A stretch of 45,931 bases of DNA. Source: Spirochaetota bacterium (GTDB taxonomy: Bacteria > Spirochaetota > B62-G9 > DRHN01). Shown piece after piece: positions 23,928 to 32,428 of this stretch. Location: contig JAFGTF010000035.1 of the NCBI GenBank assembly GCA_016934265.1, positions 1 through 45,931 on the forward strand, in the 5' to 3' direction. Position 1 is the first letter of the stretch; the number at the start of each line of letters is the position of its first letter. The notes below the pieces were generated by a model. That model was not told the DNA's origin and did no database searches. It worked only from the letters and a program-made list of their open reading frames with translations. A program made the position numbers and the translations under genes.

Positions 23928-24627
23928 GATTAAAGATATCACGGTTCACTACTATAAGGTGCCTGCCGTCAGAAACATCTCGATAACTGTCGAAGATGGT
24001 GAAATCGTTACCCTTATTGGGTCGAACGGAGCCGGTAAATCTACCACACTACGCGCCGTCAGCGGCTTGAAGCACCCCACTACTGGAGAAATCCGCTATA
24101 AAGGACAGAGAATAGACAAGCTGCCTCCGCATGCGATAAATGCATTGGGGATTGCCATGGTTCCCGAGGGGCGACGGGTCTTTCCTCAAATGACTGTTCT
24201 AGAAAACCTCCTAATGGGTGCATTTCTGCGTAGGGATAAGAACGAGATTCAAAAAAACCTGGAGGGAGTAGTCTACAGGCATTTCCCGTGCCTTAAAGAA
24301 AGAAGGCGGCAGGCAGCCGGAACCTTAAGCGGGGGTGAGCAGCAGATGCTAGCCATGGGACGCGCGCTCATGTCGGCACCCAAACTAATCCTCATGGATG
24401 AACCTTCGCTGGGACTTTCACCCATCATGTGTGGGGAAATTGGAAAAATCATAAAAGACATTCAGACAGAGGGCAAGACGGTAATTCTCGTTGAGCAGAA
24501 CGCACGACTTGCTCTGGCTCTCGCCCAGCATGCCTATGTTATCGAGAGCGGTGATATAACTCTATCCGGCCCGGCAAAGGAGCTAAGTAAAAACGATGAC
24601 GTGAAAAAAGCCTACCTAGGAGGCTGA
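23917..24627 (+). CDS. Branched-chain-amino-acid-type ABC ATPase, LivF family
   Basis: A 236-residue ATPase completing the transporter. Walker A is GSNGAGKST, the signature is LSGGEQQMLAMGRAL, Walker B is LILMDEPSLGLSP, and the switch histidine is replaced by the LivF-type ILVEQNA. I place the start at the TTG at 23917, because GGGAGG (23903-23908) is 8 bases upstream; the GTG at 23908 overlaps that ribosome-binding site. The start overlaps the LivG-type gene by 11 bases. The operon ends at the strong terminator that follows. Confidence 0.9.
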   Translation: MLLEIKDITVHYYKVPAVRNISITVEDGEIVTLIGSNGAGKSTTLRAVSGLKHPTTGEIRYKGQRIDKLPPHAINALGIAMVPEGRRVFPQMTVLENLLMGAFLRRDKNEIQKNLEGVVYRHFPCLKERRRQAAGTLSGGEQQMLAMGRALMSAPKLILMDEPSLGLSPIMCGEIGKIIKDIQTEGKTVILVEQNARLALALAQHAYVIESGDITLSGPAKELSKNDDVKKAYLGG

Positions 24628-24648
24628 AAGGCTAACCGCACAGAGATC

Positions 24649-24688
24649 AAAAAGACCCGGCTAGCTTCTAGACTATCCGGGTCTTTTT
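24649..24688. terminator. Strong bidirectional terminator
   Basis: AAAAAGACCCGG (24649-24660) pairs perfectly with CCGGGTCTTTTT (24677-24688), giving a GC stem flanked by A and T runs on the two sides. It ends the rightward transporter operon 22 bases after its stop and the leftward choline-kinase-like gene 3 bases after its stop. Confidence 0.88.
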
Positions 24689-24690
24689 AA

Positions 24691-25593
24691 TTACCGATAT
24701 ACTGCTTCAATCCAATTTCTATAATCTGAATCGCACGCGTTTTTCCGCAGTCTGTTAAAGCGGGCAGTTCCATACTGTAAGAAATCAAAGTCGATTTTTG
24801 ATATTTTCGACTGGATCATCGCCCATATACTCCACCACAGATCGGCTATGATCTTATAAAGTTGCATTCTGGAAAGCCTATCATAACGTATATCTCCGCA
24901 GTACTCCCTGATTATCAATTCTTCCTGCTCCCTGCTGAACGGGTGCTCTACAGCGAAATCTCCCAGGTCAAAATAGCGGTCTCCCATCCCGCCGTACTCC
25001 CAGTCGATGATCCATATATTCTTTCCATCATCAATGAAGTTTTCCGAAAGGTAGTCGTTGTGGCATGCCACATCTGCGGATTTATTCCTGTTCATAGCCT
25101 TCTCGATTTCATCCGACAGGTCGTACATCCAATTTATGTCTTCAGGAAGCGGCGCATCATATTTTTCAACAAAACCCCTGTATTTCCTAATTGTATCAAA
25201 CGGATTGAAGGTGCTTTTAAAAACAGCATTTTCATGAATGATCTTTACCGCTTTGATGATCCGTACGATAAGATCATCATCTCCCTTTATCTGCCTCGTA
25301 GTTAATGTTTTTCCTTTAATAAAAGAAACCACCGATATGTTCTCAGGTTTTAAATGATGAATGACTTCAGGACTAACTCCGGTTTTTCCCGCCTGTATCG
25401 AACAATCGAGTTCATTGTCGCGGTCAATAAATATTTCCGTTCCCGCCCCCGGGATACGAATCACATAAGGTTTATCGTCAACATACACCGTAAAATTGTG
25501 ATTAGTAATACCGCCTCCAAGAGGCTCGTGCCGTATCTTTTTGCCTCTCCAGGAATCGATCCTTTTGATAACCTCATCCACTATTGGATGCAT
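24691..25593 (-). CDS. Choline/ethanolamine kinase-like (LicA/APH fold) phosphotransferase
   Basis: A 300-residue kinase of the choline kinase/aminoglycoside phosphotransferase fold. The N-terminal loop EPLGGGITNHNFTVYVDDK and RIPGAGTE are choline-kinase-like. The catalytic loop is ACHNDYLSENF (Brenner-type HxDxxxxN) and the metal-binding motif is IIDWEYGGMGDRYFDLG. Family members phosphorylate choline or ethanolamine for phospholipid or lipopolysaccharide decoration. The ATG at 25593 has GGGGG upstream. It converges with the transporter operon on a shared terminator. A choline-type substrate next to a methylamine-type methyltransferase is suggestive but not proof of a common pathway. Confidence 0.82.
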   Translation of the reverse strand: MHPIVDEVIKRIDSWRGKKIRHEPLGGGITNHNFTVYVDDKPYVIRIPGAGTEIFIDRDNELDCSIQAGKTGVSPEVIHHLKPENISVVSFIKGKTLTTRQIKGDDDLIVRIIKAVKIIHENAVFKSTFNPFDTIRKYRGFVEKYDAPLPEDINWMYDLSDEIEKAMNRNKSADVACHNDYLSENFIDDGKNIWIIDWEYGGMGDRYFDLGDFAVEHPFSREQEELIIREYCGDIRYDRLSRMQLYKIIADLWWSIWAMIQSKISKIDFDFLQYGTARFNRLRKNACDSDYRNWIEAVYR

Positions 25594-25716
25594 CTATTAC
25601 CCCCAAACCTGCCCCATAGTAACAAAATCCCGACCTAAAAACCCATCATTGAATCCACATTCTTTTATCGTAACAGCGAACCTGTAATAGCATCTAAAAA
25701 CTCAGGCAGCCCGGGC

Positions 25717-25950
25717 GTGGTTCGGCCGGATACATGGTTTCCGTCCGAAGAGGCCGTCATCAGCCTCACCAAATCCACTATACGGCAGCTCGGACCGTTC
25801 GGAATCACGGTGATCGCCCTTGCGCCCTTTGCGGGGATAACCTCTTTGATGCGCCGTTGGGATGAGAAGAAGAAGCGGAAAACGGCAAAACAGATACCGG
25901 GTAGACGACAAACATCAACGGCGGGTACTACAATGATAGACACAGAAGAA
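25717..25950 (+). pseudogene. Fragment of a decayed SDR gene
   Basis: Rightward, one frame contains EEAVISLTKSTIRQLGPFG followed by ITVIALAPFAGITSLMRRWDE, the helix and strand that follow the YxxxK motif in SDRs (AVxSLTKSLAxELGPxGIxVNAIAPG). The YxxxK tyrosine region is degraded (WFPSEEA), nothing upstream resembles an SDR N-terminus, and downstream the frame turns unrelated. It is an isolated relic in the 25594-26090 interval, which otherwise holds nothing I can support. Confidence 0.5.
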
Positions 25951-26090
25951 ATACGGCACCGTTTCGCGCCTGAGTCCGGTTCGACTAACAAAACCGGCCG
26001 TGCAGTATCTTGCGACTGTTCCCTCCGGTTCTACGCAATTACCGACCCTGTATGCTCCTCTTCTGATCGAAAAACTGTTATTGTCACCTG

Positions 26091-27599
26091 CTATTCGGTA
26101 TATGGCTTCTCCCACTTGAAAGATCGTTCGACGGCCCTCTTCCAGTCCGCATAGAGCTCCTCGCGCCTGCTCTTATCCATAGCCGGCCGGAAGATCTTTT
26201 CTATCTTCCACTGCCGCGCGATCTCATCCCGGCTTTTCCAGAACCCGACGCCGAGCCCCGCCAGGTAGCACGCCCCGAGCGCGGCCATTTCGGTGATCGC
26301 AGGACGAACTACCTCGATGCCGAGTATGTCCGCCTGAAACTGCATGAGAAAATCGCTCTTGGTTGCACCGCCGTCCACCCGCAGCGACCGGGCTTTTTCT
26401 TTCGAATCGGCCTCCATCGCTTCCAGAACGTCCCTCGTCTGATACGCGATGGATTCCATCGCACTCCGGGCTATATGTTCCTTCGTCGTACCCCTGGTAA
26501 TACCGACGATGGTGCCCCGGGCGTACATATCCCAGTACGGCGCGCACAAACCCGTGAACGCCGGCACCAGGTATACGCCGCCGTTGTCCGGCACCTTCCG
26601 TGCGAGGTCGCTGCATTCGGCGGAGCTCTTGATAATACCCAGGCCGTCTTTCAGCCACTGGATCGCGGCCCCGCCGATGAATATGACCCCTTCCAGCGCA
26701 TACTCCACCCTGTCGCCTATCTTCCATGCGAGATCCGTGGTAAGCCCGTGCCTGGACGGAATCGGCTTTTCTCCGATATTCATCATGAGCGCAAGCGCGG
26801 TTCCGTACGAGTTCTTCGCCATTCCCGGTTTGAAGCAGGCCTGTCCGAAGGTCGCCGCCTGCTGGTCCCCCGCCGCACCGGCTATGGGAACGGTCGCCCC
26901 GAAAAAAATATCCGGATCGGTCTGGGCCATGACCCCGCTGGACGGTAACGGTTTCGGGAGAATGTGGGGGGGGATCCCCGTCCATTTCAGGATCTCCTCG
27001 TCCCAGGAAAGGGTGTGGATGTTTAAAAGCAGCGTGCGCGACGCATTGGAATAGTCGGTGACGTGGTATGCTCCTTTGCTCAGGTTCCATATGATCCAGG
27101 AATCGATATTCCCCATGCAGATGTTCCCGCTTTCGATCTTTTTCCGTGCTCCTTCGACGTTGTCCATGATCCACATGATCTTCGTCGCAGAGAAATACGC
27201 ATCGATGAGAAGCCCCGTTTTTTCCGATATTTTCCGCCCGTATCCCTTCTCTTTCAGTTCGTCGCAAATGCCCGCAGACCTTCTACACTGCCAGCAGATC
27301 GAGTTATGTATCGGCCGGCCCGTATCTCTTTCCCAGAGGATGGTGCTCTCCCGCTGATTGGTAATTCCGATCGCGGCAATCTCCGATGGATTCGTCCCTC
27401 CCTTCTTGCACGCTTCCTCCGCACACGAGAGAACGGTACCCCAGATTTCAACCGGATCGTGCTCCACCCACCCGGGGTTCGGGTAGAACTGCCTTATTTC
27501 ACGATAGGCCATTGCGTGGATATCACCGTCTCTGTTGAACAGGATGACCCTGGTTCCCGTTGTTCCCTGATCAATGGCCATAACATACTTCTTGTTCAT
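26091..27599 (-). CDS. glpK: Glycerol kinase
   Basis: A 502-residue FGGY kinase that makes glycerol 3-phosphate. AIDQGTTGTRVILF opens the protein, as in GlpK. IGITNQRESTILWERDTG, the substrate loop WIIWNLSKGAYHVTDYSNAS and AGAAGDQQAATFGQACF are glycerol-kinase signatures, and VDGGATKSDFLMQFQADILG is the C-terminal FGGY motif. GGGAGGAAAC lies directly before the ATG at 27599. It is the last gene of the leftward operon beginning at 35704, so the operon's sugar or polyol may yield glycerol, or the enzyme may act on a related polyol. Confidence 0.93.
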   Translation of the reverse strand: MNKKYVMAIDQGTTGTRVILFNRDGDIHAMAYREIRQFYPNPGWVEHDPVEIWGTVLSCAEEACKKGGTNPSEIAAIGITNQRESTILWERDTGRPIHNSICWQCRRSAGICDELKEKGYGRKISEKTGLLIDAYFSATKIMWIMDNVEGARKKIESGNICMGNIDSWIIWNLSKGAYHVTDYSNASRTLLLNIHTLSWDEEILKWTGIPPHILPKPLPSSGVMAQTDPDIFFGATVPIAGAAGDQQAATFGQACFKPGMAKNSYGTALALMMNIGEKPIPSRHGLTTDLAWKIGDRVEYALEGVIFIGGAAIQWLKDGLGIIKSSAECSDLARKVPDNGGVYLVPAFTGLCAPYWDMYARGTIVGITRGTTKEHIARSAMESIAYQTRDVLEAMEADSKEKARSLRVDGGATKSDFLMQFQADILGIEVVRPAITEMAALGACYLAGLGVGFWKSRDEIARQWKIEKIFRPAMDKSRREELYADWKRAVERSFKWEKPYTE

Positions 27600-27692
27600 G
27601 TTTCCTCCCCTACGGACCTTGCTGTCCTTTCATTTCTCTTTTGGGTCTCGCTCTCGCACACGGGGCTCCGCGGTTTCATCACGTGCCGTTTT

Positions 27693-28505
27693 TCAAACCT
27701 CCATTCCGTATCTTTTTATCTTATGCGTCGGATATAATGCGATCTGTGGAATCGTCACACTACTGTTTCTGGTAGCGAGGAATAGTACGATTTCAGCGAC
27801 ATTCTCCACGTCGATACAGCTTTCATAAATTCCCTCCCTTTTTTCTTTTTCATCGAGCCACCCTTCAAGATACGCCGGTATGTCTTCGTCGTATAAGCCC
27901 CTGTCTATGATTTCCGTCATCGGCGTTTTCACATGGGAGGGGTTCACTACCGTAACATTGATGTTCTTCTCCATCCCCTCTAACAGCAGGTTCTTGCTCA
28001 AGCCCATCATGCCGTGTTTCGAAGCCCTGTACGGGCTGTGGCCGGGGCCTGAGGCCATCTTGGCGGAAGTCGATCCCATGTTGATGATCTTACCCCCTCC
28101 CTGTCTCTCCATAATTCTGAAAGCTTCCCTGCAGCACAGGAACACGGCCTTGAGGTTTGCATCGATTGTCTTTTCCCACTCCGCAAGGGTAACCTCCGCA
28201 ACGGGAGGTGAAAGAGAGTCCCGGCCCGCGCTGTTTACGAGAATATCCACTCGGCCGTGTTCCTTCATCACATCCGAAAAAAGTTTTACAACCTGCGGCT
28301 CGTCGGAAACATCGGCATGCATGCCCCTGCAACCGCCTCCTGACGCCGTTATCTCCTCGACGACCTTCTTCAACCGCTCCCGGTTTATATCGACCAGAAC
28401 CACCCTGCAGGAGTTCAGCGCTAATATTTTTCCGACAGCTTCTCCTATCCCGGACGCCCCTCCCGTCACCACAGAAACCTTACCTTCCAGCTCGCCGCCT
28501 TTCAT
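27693..28505 (-). CDS. SDR-family oxidoreductase (first of three in the operon's 3' half)
   Basis: A 270-residue classical SDR. The cofactor loop is TGGASGIGEAVG, VDILVNSAG replaces the usual NNAG, catalytic Ser is in NMGSTSAKMA, and Tyr/Lys are in SPYRASKHGMM. The aspartate after the second strand (VVLVDIN) favours NAD over NADP. The C-terminal part lacks the usual DGG end and instead reads SSVTIPQIALYPTHKIKRYG, so the substrate end differs from FabG-type enzymes. AAGGAG precedes the ATG. It lies 36 bases after another SDR gene in the same operon. Substrate unknown. Confidence 0.9.
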   Translation of the reverse strand: MKGGELEGKVSVVTGGASGIGEAVGKILALNSCRVVLVDINRERLKKVVEEITASGGGCRGMHADVSDEPQVVKLFSDVMKEHGRVDILVNSAGRDSLSPPVAEVTLAEWEKTIDANLKAVFLCCREAFRIMERQGGGKIINMGSTSAKMASGPGHSPYRASKHGMMGLSKNLLLEGMEKNINVTVVNPSHVKTPMTEIIDRGLYDEDIPAYLEGWLDEKEKREGIYESCIDVENVAEIVLFLATRNSSVTIPQIALYPTHKIKRYGMEV

Positions 28506-28541
28506 AAGCCCGCTCCTTTCTCTTTCCTAGCGTTACACCAT

Positions 28542-29330
28542 TCACACGGCGCTTCTAATGAGCCCCCCGTCGACTCTCAGGCACGCGCCGTTGATGGCTG
28601 ATGCGAGAGGGCTGCACACGAACGTCACAAAGACGGCGATCTCCTCGGGACGTATCAGACGTGCAATTAATGAAGTCGGGCGGTTTTCTTTCATGAAACG
28701 TTTCTCCGCGGTTTCATATTCCACACCCGGAAAAACATCCTGAATAAATTTTTCAACTCCGGCTGTTTTCGTGGAGCCGGGCATAATGGTATTTACCGTT
28801 ACGCCTGTTCCTTTTGTCAGCTCGGCCATGCTCCGAGAAGCGGAAAGCTGCATGAGCTTGGTCGCACTGTAATGCGCCATTTCCGGAGCAGGATTTATCG
28901 CGGATTCAGATGATATGAATAGAATTCGCCCGCTGTTTTTCGACAGCATTTTTTTTAGATAATGCCTTCCCAAACGAACACCGCTTAAAACATTCACCTC
29001 AAAGAGGTGCCGCCATTGAGTGTCTTTTGTGTCGAAGAAGTCAACGGATTCATAAATTCCGAGATTATTGATCAAAATATCAACTTCAGGATACGCGGTG
29101 ATAGTTTTTTTGTACCCTTCTTCACAGCCGTTGTCTGCAACCAATTGTAATAGTTTCACATCAGGGTATTCCGAATAGATTTTTTCACACGCACGGTCGA
29201 CTGTCTCCTGAGTCCTGCCGTTGATAATAACGGTTACCCCTTCATGGGCTAAAAAGCGGGCAATCTCCAGGCCGATTCCACCCGTGGAAGCGGTAACCAG
29301 GGCGACCTTTTTATCGAGTTTCAAATCCAT
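28542..29330 (-). CDS. SDR-family oxidoreductase
   Basis: A 262-residue SDR. The cofactor loop is [23 protein letters not shown] carries the NNxG motif, the catalytic serine lies in [10 protein letters not shown] and the Tyr-Lys pair in [10 protein letters not shown]. An arginine in INGRTQETV suggests NADP preference. It ends in the usual [17 protein letters not shown] precedes the ATG at 29330. It lies between two other SDR genes, which are not close copies of it, in the sugar or polyol operon. The carbohydrate it oxidises or reduces is not evident. Confidence 0.9.
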   Translation of the reverse strand: MDLKLDKKVALVTASTGGIGLEIARFLAHEGVTVIINGRTQETVDRACEKIYSEYPDVKLLQLVADNGCEEGYKKTITAYPEVDILINNLGIYESVDFFDTKDTQWRHLFEVNVLSGVRLGRHYLKKMLSKNSGRILFISSESAINPAPEMAHYSATKLMQLSASRSMAELTKGTGVTVNTIMPGSTKTAGVEKFIQDVFPGVEYETAEKRFMKENRPTSLIARLIRPEEIAVFVTFVCSPLASAINGACLRVDGGLIRSAV

Positions 29331-29503
29331 ATACGTTTCTCCTTTTTAGGCTTTTATTTCCACCATATCCCAAAAGACAAATATTGTGTTCCGCACACAC
29401 GGCGATTTACTTTCAAACGGAGGTGCTCATTGCATCAGTTGCCGATACTGTTCGGAAAAAAAGCTAGTCCCGACGTAAACAGACGGGTGGTCTCGACAAT
29501 GGA

Positions 29504-30253
29504 CTATACCATGGAATACCCGCCGTCCACTATGAGTGTCTGTCCGGTACAGTAATCGGAATCCGAAGATGCGAAGAACAGAACCGCTCCCAAAAGGTCT
29601 TTTGTTTCACCGAGCCTCTTCATGGGAATTCCCGCGGTGATCTGGCGGGTCCATTCCGGATCGGCCATGGCAGCCTTGGCCATGCCGGTATCGGTCGTTC
29701 CGGGCAGTATCGCATTGACCTGCACGTTGTACCCCGCGAGCTCTAGTGCGAATACGAGGGTAACCGGCAGCACTGCCCCTTTCGTGGAGCTGTACGCGCA
29801 GAGCCCGGCCTGAGCCCCGATAGCGGCAATGGAAGATATATTAATGATCTTTCCGCTCCTCTTTTTTTTCATCTCCCGTGCGACCGCCTGCGAGCAGAAG
29901 AACAGCCCCTTCACATTCACCGCAAAGAGCTTGTCCCACATATCTTCCGTCGTTTCTTCAAACGGGGCGGTGAACAGTATGCCCGCGTTATTGACCAGTA
30001 TATCGATCGAACCGAACTCTCGTATCGCCGACTGGACCATCTTCTCCGCATCACTTTTTTTGCTCACATCCGTTCGGACGAACATCGCCTTTCCGCCCGA
30101 CTTTTTGATCTCATCGGCGATCGTTTTTCCTCTTTTCTCATCAAGATCGGCTATAACGACCGCCGCACCTTCTTTCGCGATACCCGTCGTATACGCTTCA
30201 CCTATCCCGTTTGCCCCCCCGGTAACGACGGCAACCTTGTTTTTTAACCTCAT
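29504..30253 (-). CDS. SDR-family oxidoreductase (FabG-like)
   Basis: A 249-residue classical SDR closest in look to 3-oxoacyl-ACP reductase and sugar-alcohol dehydrogenases. The cofactor loop is TGGANGIGEAYT, VIADLDEKRG indicates NAD preference, IDILVNNAGI is conserved, catalytic Ser is in NISSIAAIGAQ and Tyr/Lys in AYSSTKGAV. It ends ADYCTGQTLIVDGGYS-like (here SDYCTGQTLIVDGG). AAAAGGGGGAACG precedes the ATG at 30253. It is the first SDR after the ABC permease genes. The 232-base gap to the permease carries a leftward 74-codon ORF (30250-30474) with no supporting evidence. Confidence 0.9.
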   Translation of the reverse strand: MRLKNKVAVVTGGANGIGEAYTTGIAKEGAAVVIADLDEKRGKTIADEIKKSGGKAMFVRTDVSKKSDAEKMVQSAIREFGSIDILVNNAGILFTAPFEETTEDMWDKLFAVNVKGLFFCSQAVAREMKKKRSGKIINISSIAAIGAQAGLCAYSSTKGAVLPVTLVFALELAGYNVQVNAILPGTTDTGMAKAAMADPEWTRQITAGIPMKRLGETKDLLGAVLFFASSDSDYCTGQTLIVDGGYSMV

Positions 30254-30485
30254 AACACGTTCCCCCTTTTCAGTATAGTAACCCTTCTATGAAAAAAATC
30301 ACCGGCAATCACAGCAAAACCAATACTTTCATTGCACGGCCGGGAAGCAGCTTCATGCATTACGGTTCTCTGTTCCATGGAGATTGGATCTTCTTCGATA
30401 CGGATGTATTCTCTCGATTGTGCACCGGAGAGTAACGATAAAGCTGGACCTTGTGCTTTGCTGTTTATGGGCAAGCGGGTACAAT

Positions 30486-31463
30486 TTACTTAACGATCTT
30501 TATCCTCTTTCTATCTATAGTGGCTATGCTCATTCCGATTGCGATCAAGCCGAACGTAAGCATCTGAATATCATTGCCGATTGCAAGCATCGACATCCCG
30601 GCTTGAATCCATGTGATAATGATCACTCCCAGCAGGGTTCGGTGCGGGCCACCCACTCCTCCCGTGAGTGCTGTGCCACCCGCGACCACGCTTGCAAAAA
30701 GCGGTATAGCCATATCGGCCCCAATGTTCACCGAACCGCCGCCCATCTGTGACATGTATAAAACACCCGCAAGCCCGGAGAGAAACCCGCTGAGCATGAA
30801 GACATAAATTCTTTGCCGTGCAACATTTATGTCAGAGAGCCCGGCCCCTTCGAGGTTTCCCCCGACCGCGTATGTGCGTCTCCCGAACGCCGTGGCCAAG
30901 GCTAAAAAAGTACAAATAATCCAAATACCTATACCCCAGTACAGTATAGAAGGAAACCCTGCAATGAAGGTTGTTGTAAGGCTTCTGAATTTCACATCCT
31001 GCATAATCTGGAGATGGCCTTTTGAGAGATACCATGCTATTCCGTCCAGGACAATTGAAATGCCGAGTGTTGCTAAAAAAGACGGAACCCTGAACCTTGC
31101 GAGAAGCAGGCCGTTGATGAAACCGAACACAAGGCATACGAGCAGGGCCACTGGAATTACCAGTAATCCGATCTTCTCGATATACAGGACGCATATGAGG
31201 GCTGAAAGCTTCAGCATATTCGGCACTGAGAAGTCGAAGGACCCGGTCATTATGACGAAGGTCAATCCGCAGGCGGCTATGAGGAAATATGACATCGCAT
31301 AGACGAGCGTTATTATTCCCTGATAGCTGAGAAAGGATGGGTTTATGACCTGGAAAATAGCCACAACCGCAATCACAAAAATTATCGGCCCGATTGTGGT
31401 CGTATTATTTCGAAACCATTCCACAGAAAGGTTTGGTCTAGTCAATATTTTTTCTCGCGTCAT
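30486..31463 (-). CDS. Sugar ABC transporter permease (CUT2 family), second permease
   Basis: A 325-residue inner-membrane permease. LTFVIMTGSFDFSVPNMLKL corresponds to the G-x-DLSV motif with the aspartate-leucine replaced by DFSV. YAVGGNLEGAGLSDINVARQ is the ATPase-contact loop and VVAGGTALTGGVGGPHRTL the conserved C-terminal segment. I chose the ATG at 31463, which overlaps the stop of the preceding permease gene (ATGA); longer starts overlap that gene. Two non-identical permeases imply a heterodimeric channel, less usual than the homodimer in this family. Confidence 0.9.
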   Translation of the reverse strand: MTREKILTRPNLSVEWFRNNTTTIGPIIFVIAVVAIFQVINPSFLSYQGIITLVYAMSYFLIAACGLTFVIMTGSFDFSVPNMLKLSALICVLYIEKIGLLVIPVALLVCLVFGFINGLLLARFRVPSFLATLGISIVLDGIAWYLSKGHLQIMQDVKFRSLTTTFIAGFPSILYWGIGIWIICTFLALATAFGRRTYAVGGNLEGAGLSDINVARQRIYVFMLSGFLSGLAGVLYMSQMGGGSVNIGADMAIPLFASVVAGGTALTGGVGGPHRTLLGVIIITWIQAGMSMLAIGNDIQMLTFGLIAIGMSIATIDRKRIKIVK

Positions 31464-32428
31464 GTGACCGTCACTCCCTTTAATCCTCTTGCGCTTATTA
31501 TAATAGCAACAATCAACACTATTCCCACCAGCAGCGTTATCATAGTGGGGTGCAGCGGCGTAAGATACAAACCGCGGTAAAAAATGGTAAACGTAATCGC
31601 ACCGAGCAGTGTTCTTTGTGGTCCGCCGCTTCCCCCTGTAAGCGGCGTTCCACCAAGGACAATCGCCACCAGAGGCCAAACAATATTATTAAGCTTGAGC
31701 TCTACCTGTGCCGAGCCGCCGAGATGCTGGAAAAGGATGATCGCTCCTATTCCTGTAAAAATTCCACTCAGCAGGAAAGCCAGTATTTTGTACTTATCAA
31801 CGTTTATTCCGGCCAATCGAGCCCCTTCTTCGTTCGATCCGATAGCGTTCAGATATACACACATCCTCGTACATTTCATGAGAAACACGGCGGCTACGAT
31901 TAGGGGGACGGACCACAGGAAGGTGGAGGGAATTGCGCGTATCAGGGGGGCGGTTATGAACCCGTACCCGTCGACGGCCCGCGGATATCCCCCTGCGATC
32001 AGGGCCGCCAATCCCGTGTAGGTCACAAGTAAACTCAACGTCAGTATAAAGGACGGTATTTTCGCCTTAGTTTGTATCACGCCGATGAAAAGTCCCGTCA
32101 AAACTCCCGTAACAGGGATCATAATGATTGCGAATATCCCCAATATCGGCTTTAACAGCCATACAAGAGTGCCTCCCAGCATCCAGACCCCGACATATGA
32201 CAGGTCCAGGCGTCCGGTCAATACCACAAATGAGGGGCCGAGCGCAAACAGCGTAAGTGTTACAAACTGTCTGAGAATAGCCTTGAAGTTAATGGGGCTG
32301 AAAAAACTTCCCGGATATATGCTCCCGAAAATCACTAAAAGGGCCAGAAAAACGATAATAACAGGGTGCATCTTCAACGTTTTCTTTATGACTCCGAGTA
32401 CCGTCTTTTGATTGTTTTGTTTATTCAC
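31460..32428 (-). CDS. Sugar ABC transporter permease (CUT2 family), first permease
   Basis: A 322-residue inner-membrane permease. FVVLTGRLDLSYVGVWMLGG is the family's GxxDLS motif, NAIGSNEEGARLAGINVDKY is the ATPase-contact loop and VLGGTPLTGGSGGPQRTLLG the C-terminal signature. The start is a GTG at 32428 that overlaps the TGA of the ATPase gene. It pairs with the permease encoded next; the two share the GGPxRTLLG ending and are probably old paralogues. Substrate unknown. Confidence 0.9.
   Translation of the reverse strand: MNKQNNQKTVLGVIKKTLKMHPVIIVFLALLVIFGSIYPGSFFSPINFKAILRQFVTLTLFALGPSFVVLTGRLDLSYVGVWMLGGTLVWLLKPILGIFAIIMIPVTGVLTGLFIGVIQTKAKIPSFILTLSLLVTYTGLAALIAGGYPRAVDGYGFITAPLIRAIPSTFLWSVPLIVAAVFLMKCTRMCVYLNAIGSNEEGARLAGINVDKYKILAFLLSGIFTGIGAIILFQHLGGSAQVELKLNNIVWPLVAIVLGGTPLTGGSGGPQRTLLGAITFTIFYRGLYLTPLHPTMITLLVGIVLIVAIIISARGLKGVTVT

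Noticed and set aside
30250..30474. Leftward 74-codon ORF in the spacer between permease and SDR genes
   Set aside because: Its stop overlaps the SDR start, but it has no ribosome-binding site or recognisable features; the overlap is probably chance.
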